From DASSHC01 sp035693105 (GTDB lineage Bacteria; Chloroflexota; Chloroflexia; Thermomicrobiales; Thermomicrobiaceae): DNA of 7,722 bases. The stretch lies in the NCBI GenBank assembly GCA_035693105.1, contig DASSHC010000208.1, positions 1 to 7,722 on the forward strand, given 5' to 3'. Positions 1-5,736 of this stretch are shown in pieces. Position numbers and translations under genes: made by a program. The notes beneath the pieces are model-generated. The model was not told where the DNA came from, did not search any database, and saw only the letters and a program-made list of their open reading frames with translations. Position 1 is the stretch's first letter. The number at the start of each line of letters is the position of its first letter.

Positions 1-345
1 GCGCTCCAGCGCCTCCTTCATCGCCATCTGGTAGAGCGTCTTGTCGGCCTGCGCGCGCGGCGCTTGCACCGCCGGTCCCTTGCTGCTGTTCAGCAGGCGG
101 ATCTGGATCGCCGTGCGGTCGATCGCGCGGCCCATCTCGCCCCCCAGGGCGTCGAGATCGCGCACCAGGTGTCCTTTGGCCGGCCCGCCAATGGAGGGGT
201 TACAGGGCATGAAGCCGATGCGGTCGAGATTCGGCGTCAGGATCAGCGTGCGGCAGCCCGCGCGTGCCGCCGCCAGGGCAGCCTCGCAGCCGGCGTGTCC
301 GGCGCCGATCACAATGACGTCAAAGGACTCGGTGTAGACGCTCAT
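1..345 (-). CDS. mnmG: MnmG (GidA), tRNA uridine-5-carboxymethylaminomethyl modification enzyme, N-terminal part
   Basis: The gene starts at ATG 345 and runs off the left edge, so 115 N-terminal residues are visible. MnmG is the FAD-binding partner of the GTPase MnmE. Together they modify the wobble uridine of certain tRNAs in the cytoplasm. The translation shows the FAD dinucleotide-binding motif GAGHAGCEAA (residues 14-23, glycines 14, 16, 19) and the family signature PCNPSIGGPAKGHLVRD followed by LDALGGEMGRAID. Further on come IRLLNSSKGPAVQAPRAQAD and LYQMAMKEALE, all typical of MnmG. Full-length family members have about 620 residues, so most of the protein lies outside the window. No Shine-Dalgarno sequence precedes the ATG, while a good promoter ends only about 10 nt upstream. 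The gene is divergent from the one at 509. Identity is near certain from the motifs. Confidence 0.97.
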   Translation of the reverse strand, partial: MSVYTESFDVIVIGAGHAGCEAALAAARAGCRTLILTPNLDRIGFMPCNPSIGGPAKGHLVRDLDALGGEMGRAIDRTAIQIRLLNSSKGPAVQAPRAQADKTLYQMAMKEALER

Positions 346-355
346 ACGATATCGA

Positions 356-385
356 AGTATAGTGGGAGGCTTCCGATGACCGCAA
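356..385 (-). promoter_or_regulatory. Putative sigma-70-type promoter of mnmG
   Basis: On the minus strand TTGCGG (385-380) is followed after 18 nt by TATACT (361-356), a good match to the housekeeping consensus in an otherwise GC-rich gap. The predicted transcription start is near 349, only about 4 nt before the ATG at 345, leaving no room for a ribosome binding site. The transcript is therefore predicted to be leaderless or nearly so. The consensus match is seen directly; the start site is inferred. Confidence 0.5.
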
Positions 386-492
386 CCGGGAGCGGGTGGC
401 CCGGGGCGTGAAAATGGTCCCGATTCCCGCCGTGCGCATGATTATTGCGGTCGCAGGCGGCGATTGGCCCAGTCGAGCGGGCTCAGCACCGC

Positions 493-502
493 GAAGGGAA
501 GG
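493..502 (+). promoter_or_regulatory. Ribosome binding site fixing the start at 509
   Basis: The purine run GAAGGGAAGG ends 6 nt before ATG 509. This favours that ATG over the in-frame TTG at 464 and over GTG 506. I saw no convincing promoter between 386 and 492. Confidence 0.65.
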
Positions 503-508
503 TATGTG

Positions 509-1390
509 ATGAACGAGAGGTCAGCGTCCCGCGCGCCGCTGCTGCAACTCCTGCTGGCCCCCCTGGTAATCCTGGGGCTGCTCGGGAGCGTGACGCTCTT
601 CGGACGCAGAAATAAGAAGCAGCCGGTCTCCAAACGCGCCGCTCGCAAGCTCGGCGACTTGCCGGTGCAGCAGGCCATCGATTCGGCCCAGCAGGCACTC
701 AATGAGTTGCGCAGCCAGGTGGCGACGCCCGATGTCCAGTCGCTCAAGCAGCAGATGGCTCAGCGCGCCGGGAGCCTGGTAGTCAGCGCGCGCGGCGGCC
801 AGCAGCCCGCCCTCCAGTCCGCCTCCGAGCGAGCCAGGGAGGTCGCCTCCGATCTCGGGGAGATCTTCAAGAAGGATGTCGCACCGGTCGCCAAGGAGTG
901 GGCGCAGGACGCGGTGCAGGAGGCCGAGGAGATCTTCTCGGCGGCGCGGCAGAAGGCGGGTGAGCTGACGGCCAGCGCGGGCCCGGCGGTCAAGGAGACC
1001 GCGCCGGAGCTGGGCGCCAAGGCGGGCGCGGCGGCCGGCTTGATGGCCGGCACGGCGGCCTCGGCGGCGCAGGCGCTCTCCAAGCGCGCCACCAACAAGA
1101 AGACCAAGCGTAGCCTGAACCGCGCCGGCAAGAGCGTGGGGCAGGCGGTCTCCAGCGCCGGCCACCAGACGAGCTACGTCGCCACCCAGTCGTTCCTGGT
1201 CGTTTTCTGGTTGGGCGCGCTCGGCACCGTCGTCTACTACGCGCTCCTGTCGCCGCAGCAGCGTGAGAAGGTACGCAACTTCCTGATGGGCGCGGCGACG
1301 CAGATCCAGGACGTGGTGGCCGACTTCCAGTCGGTCAACGGCGAGCTGCCGCAGACCGGCCCGCAGCAGCACCAGCATCCCGCGATGTAG
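509..1390 (+). CDS. Hypothetical membrane-anchored protein with long charged helical region (not recognised)
   Basis: I do not recognise this 293-residue protein. A short basic N-terminus leads into a hydrophobic segment at about residues 11-32 (LLQLLLAPLVILGLLGSVTLF) that ends in the positive cluster GRRNKK, so it reads as a membrane anchor with its following part in the cytoplasm. Residues 50-160 are rich in Ala, Gln, Glu, Lys and Arg without prolines for long stretches and probably form amphipathic or coiled-coil helices. An Ala/Gly-rich segment (168-190) and a basic patch (191-206, with NKKTKR) follow. A second hydrophobic segment at about 228-247 is followed by SPQQREKVRNFL and an amphipathic helix, an arrangement reminiscent of YtxH-like small membrane proteins. 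The tail is Gln/His-rich. The start is ATG 509, chosen by its binding site. It stands alone, divergent from mnmG and convergent with the peptidase gene. A membrane or envelope stress role is possible but unproven. Confidence 0.75.
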   Translation: MNERSASRAPLLQLLLAPLVILGLLGSVTLFGRRNKKQPVSKRAARKLGDLPVQQAIDSAQQALNELRSQVATPDVQSLKQQMAQRAGSLVVSARGGQQPALQSASERAREVASDLGEIFKKDVAPVAKEWAQDAVQEAEEIFSAARQKAGELTASAGPAVKETAPELGAKAGAAAGLMAGTAASAAQALSKRATNKKTKRSLNRAGKSVGQAVSSAGHQTSYVATQSFLVVFWLGALGTVVYYALLSPQQREKVRNFLMGAATQIQDVVADFQSVNGELPQTGPQQHQHPAM

Positions 1391-1444
1391 GGTGGACGTG
1401 CCCTCGCGCACGGAGACTGTCGCAACGCGGTAACTGAGACGAAG

Positions 1445-1486
1445 CGTGGAGTGGCGCCCAGCGACTACGTTGGGTGCCACTCCACG
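1445..1486. repeat. Strong 16-bp-stem hairpin beside repeat module 1
   Basis: Arms CGTGGAGTGGCGCCCA (1445-1460) and TGGGTGCCACTCCACG (1471-1486) pair over 16 bp with a single G-T wobble around a 10-nt loop. The right arm is also the outer end of repeat module 1, so the left arm is an extra inverted copy of that end. It lies 55 nt after the stop codon of the plus-strand gene. There is no T-tract, so it is not a standard intrinsic terminator, but it could protect or end the 3' end of either convergent transcript. Confidence 0.75.
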
Positions 1487-1622
1487 TCAGGCCCTCGACT
1501 ACGCGCGGCATCACAGGGTAGGGGATGAGGCGAACGACAACGACTTGCCTCGTCCGGTAGGCTGCTCCTTTCCCCTGTCATCCCGAGCGTAGTCGAGGGA
1601 TCCGTCGGCACGCGGCACCCAA
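1470..1622 (-). repeat. Palindromic repeat module 1 (about 153 bp, inverted ends; MITE/BIME-like)
   Basis: The element begins with TTGGGTGCC (1470-1478) and ends with the inverse GGCACCCAA (1614-1622). Inside each end is an inverted copy of the core TCGACTACGC(T/G)CGG followed by (G/C)AT(G/C)ACAGGG (1494-1518 plus, degenerate; 1572-1596 on the minus strand, good). The central part folds as GGATGAGGCGA (1523-1533) with TTGCCTCGTCC (1545-1555), 11 bp with two wobble pairs that favour the plus-strand RNA. Read on the minus strand, the whole module aligns by eye end to end with module 2 at 6771-6925, with only a few one-base gaps and roughly three quarters identity. Shared interior stretches include GCCTACCGGAC and CGTTGTCG. 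No coding frame of note lies inside. It fills the gap between two convergent genes. Confidence 0.8.
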
Positions 1623-1652
1623 CGCCGTCGACGGCCAGAGGCCGCGCGGGTG

Positions 1653-2798
1653 TTACAGCCCCGTCAACAGCGCGGTCAGGAGCGCGGTGCGCTCCAGGAG
1701 CTGGTCGAGCAGGATGTGCTCGTGCTCGGCGTGCGCACCCTCGCCCGGGCAACCCAGCCCGTCGATGGTGGCGGCGCCCGCCGCCGCGGTGAAGTTGCCG
1801 TCGCTGCCGCCGCCGGTCGATGCCTCGCCGAGGTCGAGGCCCAGACCGGCGCCGAGCTCGCGTGCGCGCCCGAAGGCCGCCGCGATGCGCTCGGTGCGCT
1901 CCATCGGCGGCCGGTTCAAGCCGCCGGTGATCGTCAGCTCCGTGCCGGGGAGGCGCGGCTGCGCCTGCAGGATCGAGCGCGTGATGCGCTCCGCCTCGCG
2001 CGCCGTGGTCACCCGCACGTCGATCTCGGCCCGCGCCGCGGCCGCGACCACGTTGCGCGCGCTGCCGCCCGAGACGACGCCGACATTGACCGTGGTGCCC
2101 AGCCCGTAGTCAGTCAGGCCGTGGAGGTACTGAATCTGGTTGGCCAGCTCCTGAATCGCGCTAATGCCGGCCTCGTGGTCCGCTCCGGCGTGCGAGGCGC
2201 GGCCACGGACCTCCAGGGTGAACATGCCGACGCCCTTGCGCGCGGTCTTGAGCGCGCCGTGCGGCGACACCGGCGGCTCCAGCACCAGCACATACTCGGC
2301 CTGCCGCGCCAGATCCTCGATCAACGGGCGCGAGACCGGGCTGCCGACTTCTTCTTCGGTATTGATCAGCCACTGGATGGTGCGGTGCGGCAGTTGCTTC
2401 TCGCCAATCAGGCGCAGCGCCTCCAGCATCATCGCCACGCTGGCCTTCATGTCGAAGACGCCCGGCCCGCGCGCCACCCGTCCCTCGACGGTGAACGGCT
2501 TGCGCGCCAGCGTGCCGAGCGGCCAGACAGTGTCGATGTGAGTCAGCACCAGCACCGGGCGCTCGGCTCCGTCCCGCTGCTCGGCCGGCCAGGTAGCCAG
2601 TGTCAGGTCGCCATACTCCGCCTGAGGGAAGACCTCCACCGCGCCGCCGAGATCGGCGCAGCGTTGCTGGAGATAGCGCGCCAGCCGGTCGACCGCCTCC
2701 TTGTCGCGGCTGGGCGATTCCAGCTCCACGATGGCCCGCAAGCTATCGAGCAGCTCCGACTCGCGCTGTCGCACATCCTCGATCGTGACCGCTGGCAC
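1653..2798 (-). CDS. M20 family zinc metallopeptidase (glutamate carboxypeptidase / CPG2-like)
   Basis: This 381-residue protein is close in size to bacterial M20A carboxypeptidases, which hydrolyse C-terminal or N-acyl amino-acid bonds with a two-zinc centre. The ligands and catalytic residues are all visible: LTHIDTVW (His87, Asp89), GVFDMKA (Asp116, bridging), NTEEEVGS (Glu149 as general base, Glu150 as ligand), LVLEPP (Glu174) and GAHAEHE (His356). The dimerisation domain (about 185-300) carries RGRASHAGADHEAG with the conserved His203. There is no signal peptide, so it is cytoplasmic. The start is GTG 2798, preceded by AGGAGAGAGGA at 2806-2816. It is the last gene of the minus-strand operon, 32 nt after the oxidoreductase stop. 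The family motifs match glutamate carboxypeptidase better than ArgE or DapE, but the substrate (N-acyl amino acid, dipeptide or folate-type glutamate) cannot be told from the sequence. Confidence 0.92.
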   Translation of the reverse strand: MPAVTIEDVRQRESELLDSLRAIVELESPSRDKEAVDRLARYLQQRCADLGGAVEVFPQAEYGDLTLATWPAEQRDGAERPVLVLTHIDTVWPLGTLARKPFTVEGRVARGPGVFDMKASVAMMLEALRLIGEKQLPHRTIQWLINTEEEVGSPVSRPLIEDLARQAEYVLVLEPPVSPHGALKTARKGVGMFTLEVRGRASHAGADHEAGISAIQELANQIQYLHGLTDYGLGTTVNVGVVSGGSARNVVAAAARAEIDVRVTTAREAERITRSILQAQPRLPGTELTITGGLNRPPMERTERIAAAFGRARELGAGLGLDLGEASTGGGSDGNFTAAAGAATIDGLGCPGEGAHAEHEHILLDQLLERTALLTALLTGL

Positions 2799-2830
2799 CG
2801 CGACGTCCTCTCTCCTGGCTACCGCTCTGC

Positions 2831-3835
2831 CTACTGCTGGCCCCAGGCGTGAACCAGCGGCAGGTCGATCATCGAGACCAGACCGCCGGAGTGGGCCACG
2901 ACCTGCGGGATAGAGTTCATGACGATGGCGGTGGTAGCACGGTCACCCTGGAGGCTGCCGGGGATGATCAATTCGAGGGGTGTCGGCCCTTCGAGCACGA
3001 CGCGGTCCTGCGCCGGGTTGGCGTCCAGATACATCTTGAGGTGCAGCCGGATCTTCTCCTGGCCGTTGACGAAGCCGAGGCCGAGCTGATCGACGCCGGC
3101 CACCTGGCCCGGCTTGACATCGAAGTATTGGGTCTTGATCTGGTGATCGGCCACGACCGGGTTGGTCGACTCGGAGTAGTCGTCGAGCTGCCAGCCGAGC
3201 GCGGTGGCGATCATGTAGACCGACTCCTGCAGGCCGACGTGGCGCACCTTGCCAGCCTCGACCAACTGGCGGAACTCCTCGATCGTCTTGCCGGAGCCGA
3301 TCTTGGCCTGCAGGGGCTGGCGCCGCGTCGAGGCGTTCTGCAGCCGCTCGATGAAGACCCTGTCCACCTTCTGGGCGATAGCGGAGAAGTAGATCGGCAG
3401 CGAATCCATCACGAAGCCGGGGTTGACCCCGGTGCCGAGCAGCGTGGCGCCGCGCTCCTTGCCGAGCTGGTCGAGCTGCTGGGCCATATCGACGCGGTCC
3501 GCCACCGGGTAGGCCAGCTCCTCGGTGGTCGAGACCACGTTCAGCCCCGCCTTGAGGATGCCTTCCAGCTGCGGCATGACCTGGCGCAGCGAGGAGCCGG
3601 TGGTGTGGAGTACGACGTCGGCGTTGGCCGACTGGAAGACCTGTTGCGCGTCGCTGCTGACCGTCACGCCGACATCGCGGCCGAGCCCGACCACCTGGCC
3701 GAGGTCCTTGCCGACCTTGTTGGGGTCGATGTCGACCGCCCCGGCGACCTCGATGCCGGGGTGTGCCAGCGCCAGCCGCGCCACTTCTTGCCCGATCGGG
3801 CCAAGCCCGTACTGAATCGTGCGATAGGTCTTCAC
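2831..3835 (-). CDS. 2,4-diaminopentanoate dehydrogenase-like NAD(P)-dependent oxidoreductase (DapB-type Rossmann domain)
   Basis: The protein has 334 residues if it starts at GTG 3835, which has GGGAGGG at 3846-3852 ten nt upstream; the frame is open further to 3898 but offers no better start. The N-terminus is a Rossmann fold with YGLGPIGQEVARLAL (glycines 10, 12, 15) and an acidic end to strand two (AVDIDPNKVGKDLG, 33-46). Family blocks follow: LHTTGSS (77-82), NVVSTTEELAYP (99-110), LGTGVNPGFVMD (133-144), NASTRRQPLQAKIG (167-180), HVGLQESVYMIATALGW (199-215) and NSIPQVV near the end. These fit the DapB-like family containing 2,4-diaminopentanoate dehydrogenase of ornithine fermentation. 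The DapB catalytic histidine motif is absent, so it is not a lysine-pathway reductase. No ornithine aminomutase or thiolase genes are nearby, so the true substrate is open. It is cotranscribed with the M20 peptidase, which suggests an amino-acid catabolic role. Confidence 0.85.
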   Translation of the reverse strand: MKTYRTIQYGLGPIGQEVARLALAHPGIEVAGAVDIDPNKVGKDLGQVVGLGRDVGVTVSSDAQQVFQSANADVVLHTTGSSLRQVMPQLEGILKAGLNVVSTTEELAYPVADRVDMAQQLDQLGKERGATLLGTGVNPGFVMDSLPIYFSAIAQKVDRVFIERLQNASTRRQPLQAKIGSGKTIEEFRQLVEAGKVRHVGLQESVYMIATALGWQLDDYSESTNPVVADHQIKTQYFDVKPGQVAGVDQLGLGFVNGQEKIRLHLKMYLDANPAQDRVVLEGPTPLELIIPGSLQGDRATTAIVMNSIPQVVAHSGGLVSMIDLPLVHAWGQQ

Positions 3836-3878
3836 CGTCGCGTGTCCCTCCCTGTCATCACCGGCTCCGAGTACGCGC

Positions 3879-4217
3879 TCAGGAGCTCTTCTTCTCATCC
3901 CGCTCGCGCAGCGCCTTGTAGTACTTCTTGGACTTCGGCATCGGCTTGCTCTCCTCGGCGGCGCGTCGCGCGCTCGCCTCGGCGCTGGCCGAGGCCATCT
4001 GCTCTTCGAGCACCGCCAGGTCGTCGTAGACGCCGACGTTGGCGTTGGCCACCGGAGTGCGCATCAGGCGGCGCACCAGCTCCAGCTGCGAGCCCACCTG
4101 GGCCCGGTCGGCGCCCGGCTGGCCGCCGATAGCGTCGAGCAGCCGCATCGTCTCCACCCGCGCGCCGTTCGTTCGCAGCCGCTCGCGAATGCGGTCCAGG
4201 GCATCTGCCAAATACAT
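3879..4217 (-). CDS. Hypothetical 112-residue basic-tailed protein (not recognised)
   Basis: I do not recognise this small protein. The chosen start is ATG 4217 because AGAGAGG (4224-4230 on the minus strand) sits 6 nt upstream. The frame is open further to 4487, but that stretch overlaps the start of the divergent gene and reads as low-complexity non-coding sequence. Residues 1-50 are charged and helical (YLADALDRIRERL, VETMRLLDAIGG). Residues 65-90 are an acidic and alanine-rich helix (YDDLAVLEEQMASASAEASA). The tail is strongly basic (PKSKKYYKALRERDEKKSS). No membrane segment or signal peptide is present, so it should be soluble. It is the first gene of the minus-strand operon, with its stop 43 nt upstream of the oxidoreductase start. 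Good ribosome binding site and operon placement support a real gene, with moderate certainty. Confidence 0.68.
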   Translation of the reverse strand: MYLADALDRIRERLRTNGARVETMRLLDAIGGQPGADRAQVGSQLELVRRLMRTPVANANVGVYDDLAVLEEQMASASAEASARRAAEESKPMPKSKKYYKALRERDEKKSS

Positions 4218-4223
4218 GCGTTG

Positions 4224-4230
4224 CCTCTCT
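4224..4230 (-). promoter_or_regulatory. Ribosome binding site fixing the start at 4217
   Basis: AGAGAGG on the minus strand lies 6 nt before ATG 4217. It decides against longer versions of this reading frame that would overlap the divergent gene. Confidence 0.55.
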
Positions 4231-4254
4231 TCCAGTGCCCCCGCTCCAGGCTGG

Positions 4255-4283
4255 AGTATCCCGCCTGGCGCCAAGGCGCGCAA
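4255..4283 (-). promoter_or_regulatory. Putative promoter of the minus-strand operon
   Basis: TTGCGC (4283-4278) and GATACT (4260-4255) are separated by 17 nt on the minus strand. They resemble the TTGCGG/TATACT pair before mnmG. The predicted start near 4248 gives a leader of about 30 nt holding the ribosome binding site. The arms CTCCAG / CTGGAG (4244-4249 and 4251-4256) form a small palindrome across the start point and could be an operator, but this is only suggestive. Confidence 0.4.
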
Positions 4284-4411
4284 GTCGCTCGCCATCTGCC
4301 CGCCGCGTTGGACCGTAACTTGCCGTAGGAAGGGACCGGTTGTGCGCTGGCGGCTGTGTGACGACGTGGTCCCGAGGCTCGGTCCGGCGGGCGCGCTCGA
4401 ACTCCAATGAC

Positions 4412-4417
4412 AAGAGG
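4412..4417 (+). promoter_or_regulatory. Ribosome binding site of the ribA-ribD_C fusion gene
   Basis: AAGAGG lies 5 nt before ATG 4423, supporting that start. I found no convincing -10/-35 pair for the plus strand between 4284 and 4411, and none of the conserved sequence blocks of an FMN (RFN) riboswitch. Confidence 0.5.
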
Positions 4418-4422
4418 TTCCC

Positions 4423-5736
4423 ATGACCCTGCGATCCTTTCCCCTTGACGACCCCGAAACGCGGGCACTGCGGCGGCTGGTCTCCACGCGGCTGCCGACG
4501 GCGCAGGGGAGCTTTCGCCTCTGCCTCTACGACAGCGCCGACGGCAAGGAGCACCTGGCGCTGGTATTGGGTGAAGTCGCCGGGCGGGCAGGCGTGCTGG
4601 TGCGCGTCCACTCGGAGTGCTTCACCGGCGACGTGCTGGGGTCGTTGCGCTGCGACTGCGGCGAGCAACTGCGGCGCTCGCTGGAGTTGATCGCCGCCGA
4701 GGGATGTGGGGTGCTGGTCTACCTGCGTCAGGAGGGGCGCGGCATCGGCCTGCTCGACAAATTGCGCGCCTACAACCTGCAGGACCAGGGCTACGACACG
4801 GTCGATGCCAACCTGCTGCTCGGCCACGAGCCCGACGAGCGCGATTACCGCGTGGCGGCCGAGATGCTGGACGAGTTGGACGTGCGCTCGATTCGCCTGC
4901 TGACCAACAACCCGGCCAAGCTGACCGCGCTGCGCGCCCTCGGCGTGCGCGTCGCCGGGCGGGTTCCGCTTCACACCGCGGCGGGGCCGGAGAATCTGGC
5001 CTACCTGACCACCAAGGCGCGGCGCATGGCGCACCAGTTGGAGCCGGGGCCGGCCATGGCGCTCGACGGCCCCGCCGCGCCGCCCAGAAACGGGCACCGC
5101 GACCGCCCGGCGGTGACGCTGGCCTACGCGCAGAGCCTCGACGGCTCGCTGGCGGCGCGAGCGGGCGAGCCGCTGGCGCTGAGCGGTCCCGAGTCGCTGG
5201 TGATGACCCACCGGCTGCGCGCCGCGCACGACGCCATCCTGGTCGGCATCGGCACGGTGCTGGCCGACGATCCTCGCCTCTCGCTGCGGCTGGCGCCGGG
5301 GTGCCACCCCCGCCCGGTGATCCTTGATGGCCACCTGCGCTTCCCGCTGGAGGCGCGCTTGCTCGCCGGCCCGCGCCGGCCCTGGATCGCGACCGGCGAG
5401 GAGGCTTCGCGGGAGCGGCAGCAGGCGCTGGAGGCCGCCGGGGCGCGGGTGCTGCGCCTTCCGCTGGACGATGCTGGGCTGGTCGCGCTGCCGGCGCTGC
5501 TGCGGCTGCTGGCAGAGGAGGGGATCGAGCGCCTGATGGTCGAGGGCGGGCCGCGGGTTATCGCCAGCTTCTTGCGCCAGCGGCTAGCCGACCAGTTGGT
5601 GATTACGCTGGCGCCACGGCTGGTGGGCGGGCTGCGGCTGCTGGATGAGCCGGGCGACTACCCCAGCCTGCGCGCGGCGCGGCAGGCGCGCGTTGGCCAG
5701 GACCTGGTTCTCTGGGGCGAGCCGGAATGGACCTGA
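4423..5736 (+). CDS. ribA: Bifunctional GTP cyclohydrolase II / RibD C-terminal reductase fusion
   Basis: The protein has 437 residues. Residues 1-205 are a GTP cyclohydrolase II, which opens the guanine ring of GTP to give a 2,5-diamino-6-ribosylaminopyrimidinone phosphate with loss of formate and pyrophosphate. The zinc ligands are Cys66, Cys77 and Cys79 (VHSECFTGD, LRCDCG). Next come RQEGRGIGL (102-110), Tyr117 in RAYNLQDQGYDTV, Arg140 in DERDY (E. coli Arg128) and LLTNNPAK (159-166). After a Pro/Gly-rich linker (about 205-228) comes a RibD_C/dihydrofolate-reductase-like domain with SLDG (238-241), LSGPES, THRLRAAHDAILVGIGTVLADDP (262-284), MVEGGP (372-377) and PRLVGG. In RibD this domain reduces the ribosyl to a ribityl chain with NADPH. 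The zinc deaminase half of RibD is missing. This arrangement is uncommon compared with RibBA and RibDG. The stop overlaps the next gene by 10 nt. Confidence 0.95.
   Translation: MTLRSFPLDDPETRALRRLVSTRLPTAQGSFRLCLYDSADGKEHLALVLGEVAGRAGVLVRVHSECFTGDVLGSLRCDCGEQLRRSLELIAAEGCGVLVYLRQEGRGIGLLDKLRAYNLQDQGYDTVDANLLLGHEPDERDYRVAAEMLDELDVRSIRLLTNNPAKLTALRALGVRVAGRVPLHTAAGPENLAYLTTKARRMAHQLEPGPAMALDGPAAPPRNGHRDRPAVTLAYAQSLDGSLAARAGEPLALSGPESLVMTHRLRAAHDAILVGIGTVLADDPRLSLRLAPGCHPRPVILDGHLRFPLEARLLAGPRRPWIATGEEASRERQQALEAAGARVLRLPLDDAGLVALPALLRLLAEEGIERLMVEGGPRVIASFLRQRLADQLVITLAPRLVGGLRLLDEPGDYPSLRAARQARVGQDLVLWGEPEWT

Noticed and set aside
521..1480. A 319-codon minus-strand frame opposite the membrane-protein gene
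   Set aside because: Leu/Arg-rich shadow; the plus strand has a good ribosome binding site, membrane segments and a sensible amino-acid make-up.
1465..1752. Small minus-strand frames through the repeat modules (products containing DPSTTLGMTG or DPSTALGMTG)
   Set aside because: These are translations of the repeat arms, a common annotation artefact, not genes.
1650..2852. A 400-codon open frame on the plus strand opposite the M20 peptidase
   Set aside because: Its product is Arg/Ala/His-rich without motifs, while the minus strand encodes a peptidase with all metal ligands. Long antisense frames are expected in GC-rich genes.
2831..3835. dapB (lysine pathway reductase)
   Set aside because: The Rossmann half is similar, but the catalytic EHHH-type motif and DAPSGTA block are missing, and the C-terminal half follows the diaminopentanoate dehydrogenase pattern.
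2849..4132. A 427-codon plus-strand frame opposite the oxidoreductase and the small gene
   Set aside because: Shadow of minus-strand genes: composition is skewed to His, Asp, Leu and Val, and there are no recognisable domains.
4284..4422. FMN riboswitch upstream of the RibA fusion
   Set aside because: None of the conserved RFN blocks could be found. A 6-bp inverted repeat GGGACC/GGTCCC (4332-4337, 4368-4373) is too short to support a call.
4218..4487. Longer N-terminus for the 112-residue protein
   Set aside because: It would overlap the divergent gene and its own candidate promoter; the good ribosome binding site is at 4224-4230.
3895..5334. A 479-codon minus-strand frame opposite the RibA fusion
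   Set aside because: It crosses a promoter region and a well-supported plus-strand enzyme, and its product is Arg/Gln-rich without motifs.
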